From contig JAHFUQ010000004.1 in assembly GCA_023265045.1 (NCBI GenBank), positions 1 through 64,000 of the forward strand: a stretch of DNA of 64,000 nt. The letters are read 5' to 3'. Positions 10,747 through 19,748 of this stretch are shown here, piece by piece. The DNA comes from Acidimicrobiia bacterium. GTDB taxonomy: Bacteria; Actinomycetota; Acidimicrobiia; Acidimicrobiales; AC-14. The first letter of the stretch is position 1, and each line of letters opens with the position of its first letter. The position numbers were made by a program, and so were the translations under genes. The notes beneath the pieces are model-generated. The model was not told the DNA's origin. It did no database searches and worked only from the letters and a program-made list of their open reading frames with translations.

Positions 10747-11244
10747 ATAAACCTTCTCCTCCCGGAGCTTCGCTCCCGACCCTGAACGGCGGATTAGTGA
10801 ACATCGTCAGGCCACGGGTGGGCCGCCGATTGACATCAATACAACTCAACTCCGCTGGCCTAGCTAGCAGGCCGAGGCGGCACGCGCGGCGTATTAGCCC
10901 GACAGGGCGTCGCCTTTTGAACGAACGCGTGAGAAATGGCGGCCCATCAGGCTATTCGGTGCCCAGGCACGCGAGCGATAAGACTTCCCGCCGCATGTGT
11001 CATCCCCCCGGGGTTTCCGAAACCCGACCGGGTCCGCGCCACTAAGAGTCAGTACACGCCCAACACATTTGGAACTCCCCCTTACTGTTCCCCAGTGGGA
11101 TCATACCCAGCCGCCGTGCCGCCGAGGCCCGACTCAGAACCCTTGAAGTGGTCACTATTCTCTGGACGGACGCTCATGTCAAGTCGGTAGGCACCCTCTA
11201 TAACCGAGGAATAGTCAGGACCTGTGGATCGGATTTCCCGCTGA

Positions 11245-11400
11245 CTACACGGCGGCTTCCTGATCCTGCTCGCTCGGTCGCTCGATAAGCACCCCCCTCT
11301 CGAACTTGGCGCCCGCACGCGCGAGGGCGACGAGCTTCGGCGCGTTGACGGAGCGCCAGCGCTGCTGCGCCGCCTCGAGCAGCTTGAACGCCATCGCCAG
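11245..11400 (-). pseudogene. IS256/mutator-type transposase C-terminal remnant
   Basis: AFKLLEAAQQRWRSVNAPKLVALARAGAKFERGVLIERP resembles the C-terminus of actinobacterial IS256-family transposases. Confidence 0.6.
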
Positions 11401-11429
11401 GCCGGCCGCGCTCGGTCTCGGGCACACGG

Positions 11430-11940
11430 GTGCGGCAGTTCCGGTCCAACGAGCTGTTGGCCCTGGCGCGGACCTTCGATCTGCCTGTGCTCTACTTCTT
11501 CCTTCCGCCCGAGGACCGCTCCGGTGAGCTACGCATCCCCGACGCCGGCGACATGCCTTGGGAGTACCTGCTGTTGCTCGTGTGGGGGCACCGCGGCAAC
11601 TTCGCCGACGTCGCCGAACGGGCCGCGCCGTGGGTCCACGCATCGACAGTCCTCGTCCCGGACGGGGACGTTCTCGGCGCCGAGGAGGTCGATCACTGGA
11701 TCTTGCGGCAGGGCGAGCGCCGCCGCGAGCACATACGACCCGAGGACATGCTGGCGGTGGCGTTCAACGGGATGGCCCGTCGCCACATCAGCGGCAGCTT
11801 CGCCGGCAAGGATCTCGACAGGGTGGCCTCGATTTGCGCCGGCTCGCCGATGCCTTCGAGGCTTTGAACCACCATGAGCCGGGAGCATTCTTCGACGCCG
11901 CCGACCTTGCGAAGCCTCAACGACGAGACGTGAGAAGGTG
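11430..11940 (+). pseudogene. XRE-family regulator C-terminal part (HTH missing, frame-broken at the end)
   Basis: RSNELLALARTFDLPVLYFFLPPED.. and, in the +2 frame, RRLADAFEALNHHEPGAFFDAADLAK. Confidence 0.5.
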
Positions 11941-12022
11941 ACGGCGGCGCGGCGCCGGACTGACCCTGCGTTCGTCGCGGCCAGCGAAGGGGCGAGGCGC
12001 TCCCCGACGATGCGGCTTCGTC

Positions 12023-12379
12023 GTGCGCGGCGATCTGCTCGATCCTGAGGTGCTGGCGACCTCGGCGCGGGAGAATCACGCTGTCTACGGGTTCTGCGGC
12101 GTGTCCGTATTCGCCGAGGCGGGCGGGCTCACGTGGCAGGAGATCGCAGCCACCAAGCTCCGTCGGGCCGAGTGGGTGGTGCTGTTCACCGCTCGCGTCC
12201 TCATTGCCAGCGGGTTGGAGCTGTGGGACACCGGCCAGGCGCCTCACTACGACATCGTGCACGCCGACCTCGACGAGAGGATGTCCCGAGTTCCGTGGAA
12301 CTTCGGGTGGCGGCCGATGATGGTCAGGCGGCTACTTCCCCATCCTGACACCCGGGGTATGACAGTCCCGTTCACGTGA
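12023..12379 (+). CDS. conserved protein of unknown function, 3' end replaced at a transposase-fragment junction
   Basis: VYGFCGVSVFAEAGGLTWQEIAATKLRRAEWVVLFTARVLIASGLELWDTGQAPHYDIVHADLDERMSR; the following sequence is antisense to an IS256-like fragment. Confidence 0.45.
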   Translation: MRGDLLDPEVLATSARENHAVYGFCGVSVFAEAGGLTWQEIAATKLRRAEWVVLFTARVLIASGLELWDTGQAPHYDIVHADLDERMSRVPWNFGWRPMMVRRLLPHPDTRGMTVPFT

Positions 12380-12965
12380 GCGTCGAGGCCGGCTCGCAGG
12401 GCGGGTAGGTGGGGGAACCCGTTGACCCGGCGCAACTGCTTGGCGGCCTCCAGCATGCCGGCGGCGCACCACCGCAGCGCCATCTGGCCGTCCCGCCAGC
12501 GCTTCACGTTGGTGGAGTGGTCCCGGCAGATCTCGATCATGGACTCGATGGCGTTGGTCGAGCGCAGCGTGCGGGCCAGCGTTGGCGGCACGCCCAGGCG
12601 GACGACGGTGAGGGTCTCGGCCAGCCCTTCGCGCAGGCTCGCGGCCGCGCGGGGTGGCTCTTGTCCAGGTTGCGGGCCAGCGCCTCGAGGGTCGCCTCGG
12701 CGGCCAGAGCGTCGGGGTCGTGGTACGCGGCGCGCATCTTCTTGGCCACCGTGGCGGCCAGCGCCTTGGGCAATTTCGACCGACGTTCTCGGACCTTGTG
12801 GAGCTGGCAGCGGGCCACGACGGGGTGGTCGAACACCGCATTCACGGCGCTGACCAGCGCCTTGGCCCCGTCGAGCACGCACAGGATCGGCCGGGTCGTG
12901 TCGAGACCCCGCTCCCGCAGGCCGGCCAGCAGGTCCTTCACCACGGTGGCGCTCTCGGTGTCGCC
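12365..12965 (-). mobile_element. IS256-family transposase fragment (frameshift near 12640-12660)
   Basis: VVKDLLAGLRERGLDTTRPILCVLDGAKALVSAVNAVFDHPVVARCQLHKVRERRSKLPK in ORF 12537..12944; LAETLTVVRLGVPPTLARTLRSTNAIESMIEICRDHSTNVKRWRDGQMALRWCAAGMLEAAKQLRRV in ORF 12247..12882. Confidence 0.85.
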
Positions 12966-13373
12966 CTCCGGGGCCGGGCCAGGCCGGCCGCCGAGATCGT
13001 CCGCTCGATGGTCCAGCGCTCAGGCACGGGGTCGACGCCCATGCGGCGCAGCTGCCAGGCCACGGCCAGCGCCCCGTACTGGGCGCGGGGGTTCGCGGTC
13101 AGCCGGGAGCGGGCGTCGAGGATCAGCAGGCGCAGCTCGTCGGGCGTCCGCGACGGCGAGGTGTGCGGCGCCGTTGAGCGCGACTTGGCCCAGCCCTCGT
13201 CGCTCGACTCCTCGTCGTGGCGGGCCACCCACTTGCGCGCCCCATCGGCTGGTGCGGCCCAACGCCGCGGGATCGCCCTCCGGGCTCTCACCCTGGCGCC
13301 TGCGGCGCACCGCCTCCTTGCGCAGTCCTTCCTCGTCCGCCCGGTCTCCCTCGCTCGTGAGCGAGGAAGCCAA
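12965..13373 (-). mobile_element. integrase-type (IS481-like) transposase N-terminal fragment with HTH
   Basis: RKEAVRRRRQGES.. and RTPDELRLLILDARSRLTANPRAQYGALAVAWQLRRMGVDPVPERWTIERTISAAGLARP; frame break near 13270. Confidence 0.65.
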
Positions 13374-13385
13374 CCCGGACCGGAC

Positions 13386-13459
13386 CGATGTCCTGCGGGA
13401 AACCGGCCTCAGTGGCCGGAACGATGTCCTGCGGTTTCCACCGGAACGATGTCCTGCGG
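13386..13459. repeat. three copies of CGATGTCCTGCGG, probable IS481-like terminal/promoter repeats
   Basis: Exact copies at 13386-13398, 13422-13434 and 13447-13459, just upstream of the transposase fragment. Confidence 0.65.
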
Positions 13460-13604
13460 GTCGTCACCTGACCGACGGTGTCGCATCACCTCGAGATCCT
13501 CGTCGAGGCCGGGCTGCTCGTCGTCCGTCTGTCCCCTTGGCGGCGCCCCTTCGGCGGGCCGGTTGGAACCCTTCGTTCCGGAGCGGCCATGCTGGGGGCG
13601 GCAA

Positions 13605-13770
13605 CACAGCGCGAGGTGCCCCGCGAGGGGAGAATCTGGGAAGCCGGTGCGAACCCGGCACGGGCCCGCCACGGTGACCGGGGAGCGGCCGTCCACATGC
13701 CACTGGGCTGCGGCCTGGGAAGGCGGGCGGCGCAGCGCTTGATCCGGAAGTCCGGAGACCGGCCTCGCAA
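13605..13770 (+). promoter_or_regulatory. cobalamin riboswitch
   Basis: GGGGAGAATctGGGAAgCCGGTGcgAAcCCGGCacGGgCCCGCCACgGTGA box and distal GCGGCCTGGGAAGGCGGGC..GAAGtCCGGAGACCGGCC; next gene is bluB. Confidence 0.92.
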
Positions 13771-13812
13771 CCAATAGCCGCCCGCCGGCGGCGGACAGCG
13801 GGGAGCCTGCCC

Positions 13813-14499
13813 ATGAACCGAGACATCCCGGACGCCGGGCTCTACGAGACGATCCTGCGCCGCCGGGACGTGCGCGCCCAGTTCGACGGCCGCCCGCTGC
13901 TCCCCGGGGTCCTCGGCCGCGTGCTCGCGGCCGCGCACGCCGCGCCGAGCGTCGGCATGAGCCAGCCGTGGGACTTCATCGTCATCGACGACGACTCGCT
14001 GAAGACGGCGTTCTGGAGCCATGTCCAAGACGAGCGGGCCCGCTTCGCCTCGACGCTCAGCGACGAGCTGGCGGGAAGGTTCGCCGACATCAAGATCGAC
14101 GGGGTGCGGGAGTCGACTCTCTCTGTCGTGGTGACCTACGACAGCGCTCGCGGCGCTCCGGCGGTGCTCGGCCGCCACGCCATCGCCGACGCCGGCCTCT
14201 ACTCGGTCTGCCTGGCCATCGAGAACCTCTGGCTGGCGGCCACCGCCGAAGGCCTCGGCGTCGGGTGGGTGTCGTTCTACCGGGAGGCGTTCGTCCGCGA
14301 CCTGCTCGGCGTCCCCGACGCGGTGCGGCCCGTCGCCTGGCTCTGCGTCGGCACGGTGTCGCATCTGGAGTCGACGCCGGATCTCGAGCGCTGCGGCTGG
14401 GCCCGACGCCGACCCTTGTCGGGCGCGGTGCATCGCAATCGCTGGGGCGACTGGCGCCCATCGTTTGAGACGAAACCCGCCCACGACAGTCCGGGCTGA
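13813..14499 (+). CDS. bluB: 5,6-dimethylbenzimidazole synthase
   Basis: RRDVRAQFDGRPLLPGVLGRVLAAAHAAPSVGMSQPWDFI..GLGVGWVSFYRE; BluB nitroreductase-fold signature; downstream of a Cbl riboswitch. Confidence 0.9.
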   Translation: MNRDIPDAGLYETILRRRDVRAQFDGRPLLPGVLGRVLAAAHAAPSVGMSQPWDFIVIDDDSLKTAFWSHVQDERARFASTLSDELAGRFADIKIDGVRESTLSVVVTYDSARGAPAVLGRHAIADAGLYSVCLAIENLWLAATAEGLGVGWVSFYREAFVRDLLGVPDAVRPVAWLCVGTVSHLESTPDLERCGWARRRPLSGAVHRNRWGDWRPSFETKPAHDSPG

Positions 14500-14889
14500 T
14501 GCGCGGCGCGAGACGCTGTCGACGGTGTGCGAGACGCGCTCGGCGGACGACGTCGCGCTTTTTGAGTGGAAGGCCGCATCCGCGTGAACTCGGGCGACGA
14601 TTCCGACGGTGAAATGGCCGACGCGACGCCGGGCACGTGCATGAACCCTCTGTCAACCCTCTCACGTTCGTCCTCCGTTGGTGTCGGAGGACCGCGGTCG
14701 ACCAGCTCTCGTGGCGCGCTGAGCGGCGCTCCGTCGACTGCCTCATGTCGGCGCCCGCTGCCCAATGCGCTCGCAGCTCTCCCCACAGCCCACGGCAAGG
14801 GCTGTCGCTTGTTCGCATCGTCGAGGGGGCTCCGATCGCAAACCAGCCCTTCGCCGAGCCGTCCTTGTGCTGCAGCACTGACAGGCCCG

Positions 14890-15290
14890 AGTAGCGGACG
14901 TAGACGGACCGGGACGTCGGGGTTGGCCAGACTGCCCAGGGTGGCCTGCGACGCGTCGCTCCCCTCCCACGGCAAGCCCGCCCCGATCCAGTCCATCTTC
15001 GAGCCGACGTAGTCGTAGACCTCGGTGGATCCCAGCGTTTCGAGCCGCCACGCGGCGCGGGGGCTCATGTCTCAGAGGGAGTCGTAGCAGTAGGTGACGA
15101 CCCCCCGACCGGGGTCGAGACGGATGCGGGCCCCGGCGGCCAGCCTGCGGATGGGGATGTTGACCGCGCCCACCATGCGGGAGGCCTCGAACTCCTTGAC
15201 GCCCAGACGTCGACCAGCTGGGGCCCCTCTCCCAGGAGCCGCTGGACCTCGTGGCGTTCGACCTCCTTGGCACGGGCGCCTGCTCCTTGG
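14890..15290 (-). pseudogene. rhodanese-like domain protein; one frameshift (~15207) and an in-frame TGA at 15072-15074 in the predicted active-site loop
   Basis: Reconstructed: QRLLGEGPQLVDV/LGVKEFEASRMVGAVNIPIRRLAAGARIRLDPGRGVVTYCYDSL*DMSPRAAWRLETLGSTEVYDYVGSKMDWIGAGLPWEG. Confidence 0.7.
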
Positions 15291-15312
15291 GCCCGGCGGG
15301 AATGCTCCTTAT

Positions 15313-15336
15313 ATTCGGTTAGGCGGATGGTATCCT
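15313..15336 (+). promoter_or_regulatory. candidate merB promoter with imperfect palindrome (possible ArsR-type operator)
   Basis: ATTCGGTTAGGCGGAT (15313-15328; pattern ATYCGNNTANNCGRAT) next to TATCCT (15331-15336). Confidence 0.4.
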
Positions 15337-15361
15337 GCCCTCGGACGGCAAGGAGGACACC

Positions 15362-16024
15362 ATGAGCGCCGAGGTCGACCTTGACGGGCTCGCCGCCGCG
15401 GTTGCGGGGGCGAGCCCGGAGCTGGACCGCGTGGGCCAGCGGCTGGCGGTGGCGCTGTACCGTGCCCTGGCCGAGGGCGCCCCGGTCCCGGCGGCGGCGC
15501 TGGCCGAACGGTGCGGGCTCGGGGAGCCCCAGGTCGCCGAGACCCTCGGCGGCTGGCCGGGCGTGTTCCGGGACGACGCTGGCGACGTGATCGGCTTCTG
15601 GGGCCTGGCCCTGCCCGAGATGGCCCATGGCTTCACCGTCGGCGGTCGCCGGCTCTACGCCTGGTGCGCCTGGGACGCCCTGTTCATCACGCCCATCCTG
15701 GGCCAGGTGGCCCAGGTGTGCTCTCGGTGCCCGGTCACGGGCCGCCCGGTGTCGCTCGTGGTCGGGCCCGACGGGGTGCGAGAGGCCGAGCCGGCGACGA
15801 CGGTCGTGTCGTTCCTTTCTCCACGCAGGCCGTGGGCCGACGACGTGGTCACCAGCTTCTGCCACTACGTGCTGTTCTTCGCCTCGCCCGAGGCGGGGGC
15901 GACCTGGGCCGACGAGCACCCGGGCACGTTCGTGCTCAGCCTGGCCGACGCCTTCGAGCTGGGTCGGAGGTTCAACGCCCTGCGCCTGGGGGCGGCCCTG
16001 GAGGCCGGCGCCCCGGCCGTGTGA
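15362..16024 (+). CDS. merB: alkylmercury (organomercurial) lyase
   Basis: LYAWCAWDALFITPILG, VVSFLSPRR, SFCHYVLFFASPEAGATWADEHPGTFVLSLADAFELGR: MerB catalytic Cys/Asp/Cys motifs. Confidence 0.92.
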   Translation: MSAEVDLDGLAAAVAGASPELDRVGQRLAVALYRALAEGAPVPAAALAERCGLGEPQVAETLGGWPGVFRDDAGDVIGFWGLALPEMAHGFTVGGRRLYAWCAWDALFITPILGQVAQVCSRCPVTGRPVSLVVGPDGVREAEPATTVVSFLSPRRPWADDVVTSFCHYVLFFASPEAGATWADEHPGTFVLSLADAFELGRRFNALRLGAALEAGAPAV

Positions 16025-16037
16025 CATTCCACTCGAT

Positions 16038-16062
16038 TCGCCATATCATCTGGTTTCGGCGA
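16038..16062 (+). promoter_or_regulatory. inverted repeat TCGCC-N15-GGCGA, candidate operator upstream of the ArsR gene
   Basis: TCGCC at 16038-16042 and GGCGA at 16058-16062, between merB and the arsR-type gene. Confidence 0.35.
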
Positions 16063-16082
16063 TAACTGGAGGGAGAGCCCCC

Positions 16083-16463
16083 ATGCCTGGTGGTCGTCCG
16101 GCCATCGTCGAGCCCGAGCCCGTCGTCCTCGCCGACACCGAGCTGCTGGCCCGGCTGTTCCGGGCCCTGGGCGACGCCACCCGGCTGCGGCTCCTCGAAC
16201 TGCTGCTGGAGGAGGGCGAGCTGCACCAGATGGAGCTGGTCCGTCGCCTGGGGGCCACCCAGGCCCGGGTCTCGGAGCACATGGGCTGCCTGGTGTGGTG
16301 CGGCTTCGTGCAGACCCGCACCGAGGGGCGCCGCACCCTCTACCGGGTGAAGGACCGAAAGGTCCGGACGCTGGTGGCCCAGGCCAGGCGGTTCCTGGAG
16401 GCCAACGAGGCCCAGATCGCCTGCTGTCGGCGCATCGACGCCGCCACCACCGGGGAGAGCTGA
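16083..16463 (+). CDS. ArsR-family metalloregulator (mer regulator)
   Basis: LLARLFRALGDATRLRLLELLLEEGELHQMELVRRLGATQARVSEHMGCLVWCGFVQTRTEGRRTLYRV..CCRR; overlaps merA start (TGATG). Confidence 0.88.
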   Translation: MPGGRPAIVEPEPVVLADTELLARLFRALGDATRLRLLELLLEEGELHQMELVRRLGATQARVSEHMGCLVWCGFVQTRTEGRRTLYRVKDRKVRTLVAQARRFLEANEAQIACCRRIDAATTGES

Positions 16464-18061
16464 TGGCCAGGGTCCGCGTCGCCGTCGAAGGCATGACGTG
16501 CGAGCGCTACGAGGCGTCGGTGAGCGCGGCGCGGCGAGAGGCGAGGGCGGCGGCCGTCGAGGCCGACTTCCGCCACGGCCGTGCGAGCGCCGACTTCGAC
16601 GGCGACCCCACGGCGCTGGCCGAGGCCGTCGGCCGGGCCGGCTACACGCCAGCTGAGACCGCCTCGGGCGTCGCCGCGGCATCGGAGGGCGGCTACGACC
16701 TGGCGATCATCGGCTCCGGGGGAGCCGCCTTCGCGGCGGCCATCCGAGCCGCCAACCTGGGCGGACGCGTCGTGGTGATCGAACGAGGGACCGTCGGGGG
16801 GACGTGCGTCAACGTGGGCTGCGTGCCCTCCAAGGCGCTGCTGGCGGGAGCGGACGCCTTCCACACCGCCGCGTCCCACCCCTTCGCCGGGCTGCCAACC
16901 ACCGCTGGGCGTCCCGACCTGGCCGCTCTGGTGGCCCAGAAGGACGAGCTGGTGACCCGGCTCCGCGCCACCAAGTACGTGGAGGTGGCCGCCGCCTACG
17001 GCTTCGAGATCCTCCACGGCGAGGCCCGCTTCGCCGACCCCGACACGCTTGAGGTCGACGGGCGCACGCTGTCGGCCGGGGCCTACCTCATCGCCACCGG
17101 CGCCGAGCCCAAGGCGCCCGACGTGGCCGGGCTGGCCGAGGTCGGCTACCTGACCTCGGCCACGGCCATGGAGCTCACCGAGGCGCCGGCGCGGGTGGTC
17201 ACCATCGGCGGGGGCTTCGTGGGCATGGAGCAGAGCCAGCTCCTGGCCCGCCTGGGCACCCAGGTCACCGTGGTCGGCCGCCTCGCCCCCCGGGCCGAGC
17301 CCGAGCTGGCGGCGTGGATAGCCCTTGTGTTCGCGGACGAGGGGATCACGGTCCTGCCCCACCGGGCGGTGGCGGTGGAGCGCGACGGCGCCGACACCGT
17401 GGTGGTCACCGCCGACGGCACGCGCCTCGCGGCCGACGCCGTCCTGGTGGCGGCGGGGCGCAGCCCCCGGGTGGCGGCCCTCGACCTCGACGCGGCCGGG
17501 GTCAAGGTCGACGACCGCGGCTTCGTGGTCGTCGACGACGAGTTGCGGACCGCGAATCCCCGGGTCTTCGCCGCCGGCGACGTCGCCGGGGCCCACCAGT
17601 ACGTCTACGTGGCCGCCGCCCAGGGCGCCCTGGCCGCCGAGAACGCCCTGACCGACGCCCACCGGCGCATGGACTACACCGGGCTCCCGTCGGTCGTCTT
17701 CACCGACCCGGCCCTGGCCAGCGCGGGGATGACCGAGGCCGAGGCGCGGGTCGCCGGCCATGACGTCGCCTCCCGGGTGCTGGAGCTGAAGGACGTGCCC
17801 CGGGCCCTGGCCAACCGCGACACCCGGGGGGCGATCAAGCTGGTGGCCGACGCCGCCACGGGCAAGGTCCTGGGCGTGCACGCCGTGGCCGAAGGGGCCG
17901 GCGAGGTGATCCTGGCCGGGGTCTACGCCGTCAAGTTCGGCCTCACCGTCGACGATCTCGCCAGCACCTGGGCGCCGTACCTGACCATGAGCGAGGGGCT
18001 CAAGTTGGTGGCCCAGTCGTTCACGGGCGACGTGAAGAAGCTCTCGTGCTGCGCGCCATGA
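16463..18061 (+). CDS. merA: mercuric reductase, with degenerate N-terminal HMA domain
   Basis: GGTCVNVGCVPSKALL redox motif, FAD/NAD motifs, C-terminal KLSCCAP vicinal Cys pair; N-terminus GMTCERYEASV. Confidence 0.95.
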   Translation: MARVRVAVEGMTCERYEASVSAARREARAAAVEADFRHGRASADFDGDPTALAEAVGRAGYTPAETASGVAAASEGGYDLAIIGSGGAAFAAAIRAANLGGRVVVIERGTVGGTCVNVGCVPSKALLAGADAFHTAASHPFAGLPTTAGRPDLAALVAQKDELVTRLRATKYVEVAAAYGFEILHGEARFADPDTLEVDGRTLSAGAYLIATGAEPKAPDVAGLAEVGYLTSATAMELTEAPARVVTIGGGFVGMEQSQLLARLGTQVTVVGRLAPRAEPELAAWIALVFADEGITVLPHRAVAVERDGADTVVVTADGTRLAADAVLVAAGRSPRVAALDLDAAGVKVDDRGFVVVDDELRTANPRVFAAGDVAGAHQYVYVAAAQGALAAENALTDAHRRMDYTGLPSVVFTDPALASAGMTEAEARVAGHDVASRVLELKDVPRALANRDTRGAIKLVADAATGKVLGVHAVAEGAGEVILAGVYAVKFGLTVDDLASTWAPYLTMSEGLKLVAQSFTGDVKKLSCCAP

Positions 18062-18560
18062 GCGTGACCGGCGACGCCGACGGTGCGTCAGGACCGGGGT
18101 GGCGACGGTGGTTCGCGTCGGTTTCCGTCGTCGCCGCCGGCTTCACCACCCTGTGCCGTCTGGGCCTCTCCGCCGCCCTCGCCCTGGCCAGCGCGGTCGG
18201 GGCGGGCTTCCTCACCAAGGACAGCACGCTGCGGCCGATCCTGGCCCTCACCCTGGCCTTGACGGTGGCCGGCAGCGCCCTGACCTACGGGCGTTCCCGC
18301 CGACGCCGGCCCCCTGGCGCTCACACCGGTGGCTGCCGCGTGGGTGTACTCGTTCACCTTCCTGTTCGGCGCCAGCCACACCGGCCACGGCTCGGGCGGC
18401 CATGCCGACGACATGGGGGGGCACGGCTCTGCCCACGCAACCCATGCCGGGCTGAGGGGCCGCCGCCTCGCCCCTCGTCAGGACGGGCTTGGCTCTGCTG
18501 GTGGCGGCCCAGGCCTGGGATTTCATCGCATCCGTGGCGGCCGATCGGGCAGGACATCGT
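18058..18560 (+). pseudogene. membrane protein of mer operon, frameshift near 18290-18330
   Basis: MSVTGDADGASGPGWRRWFASVSVVAAGFTTLCRLGLSAALALASAVGAGFL.. continues in another frame as AAAWVYSFTFLFGASHTGHGSGGHADDMGGHG (His-rich). Confidence 0.5.
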
Positions 18561-18785
18561 GAACCAGCGGCGACAGAGGAGGTACTTCGTGGGCGCGGGG
18601 GCTCGGAGTCGGAGTCGACTGGGGTCGCGGCCGAGGCCGGCCCGGCCGCCCCGCTGGTTGACCTGGCCGACGCCGAGCAGGCTCGCTTCTTCGGCTTCGC
18701 CGTGGGCTTCGGCGCCGACGACGTCGACGTTCGGGGCCCCAGCCGACGCCCAGCCCATCCTCGCCGGCCTGTTCGGGACGGCTCC

Positions 18786-19040
18786 GTGACCGATAAGCCG
18801 GCCACCGGCGGGGCGAAGGGCGTGCTGGTGGTGGCCGGCGCCTGCGCGGCCTGCTGCGCGGGACCGCTGCTGGCCGCCCTCGGCGTGCTGGGCGTGGCCC
18901 TCTACCTCGTGGTGGGAGCGTTGGCAATCGCCATCGTCCTTCCGCTGGGGCTGTTGCTGTGGCGACGGAGCCGCCGCCGGCCCGTCTCCCGGCCGGTCGG
19001 GATGCCCACGCTCCGCCGGGCCAAGACGCCCCCCGCATGA
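18786..19040 (+). CDS. small membrane protein with CAACC motif, MerF/MerT-like mercury transporter candidate
   Basis: GTG start; VLVVAGACAACCAGPLLAALGVLGVALYLVVGALAIAIVLPLGLLLW: two TM segments with vicinal Cys. Confidence 0.55.
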   Translation: MTDKPATGGAKGVLVVAGACAACCAGPLLAALGVLGVALYLVVGALAIAIVLPLGLLLWRRSRRRPVSRPVGMPTLRRAKTPPA

Positions 19041-19049
19041 CGCCCGACG

Positions 19050-19480
19050 CGGGCTCCAGATCGCCTTCGCCGTCCTCATGATCGCGCGCCAGCGCGCTGC
19101 TGGCGATCGGATTGGCCTCCGAGCGGAGCTCACCGGTGAGCCACCCCGATTCCGGTGAGTCGCGCGAGCCCGGCCACGTCGAAGGCGCCGCGAAGCGCCG
19201 GCCACGGAGAAGAGGGTCTTCGGGCTCAACGCCGAAGCCGGGCCGGTCCTGACCGTGGCCATCGCCGTCCCGCTGCTGGCCGCAGCCGCCCTGTGGCGGA
19301 ACCCCCGGGCAGTGGTCGTGGTGGTGGCGGGCCTGGTGGCGCTGGCCTTCGCCGCCCTCGACCTGCGCGAGGCAGCCAACCAGGCGGACGAGCACCGCGC
19401 CAGCCTGGAAGCCCTCGCCGTCCTCGTCGTCGCCCTCCACGTGGGCGCCGCCGGCGCCGCGCTCGCCCTCGTCCGAACTG
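19050..19480 (+). pseudogene. membrane protein, frame-broken, downstream of mer genes
   Basis: LLAIGLAS.. (one frame) then EKRVFGLNAEAGPVLTVAIAVPLLAAAALWRNPRAVVVVVAGLVALAFAALDLREAANQADEHR (another frame). Confidence 0.5.
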
Positions 19481-19748
19481 GCCGGCGCTCCCCTGCCGCG
19501 TCACAACGGCCCGGCGTCAGCTCTCGGGAGAACGGTGCAACCGGTCGACCCAACTTCGAGAACAACGGAGACCTTGCCCGTCGATCCAGAACCACGCCGC
19601 CGTATTCACGCCGTCGGCCACCCGTCGCACCTCCATCTCCACGGCCCGGCAAGGCAGGCCCCGCAGCTTCGGGCCTCTCCGACCTGCTCGTGACTCGGCC
19701 CGGGCGGGGCTAGGTCCAATGCGCTGAGAACGTGTCGTTGACGTCCTC

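Noticed and set aside
16340-17881. 513-aa minus-strand ORF opposite merA
   Set aside because: Antisense shadow ORF; merA is unmistakable on the plus strand
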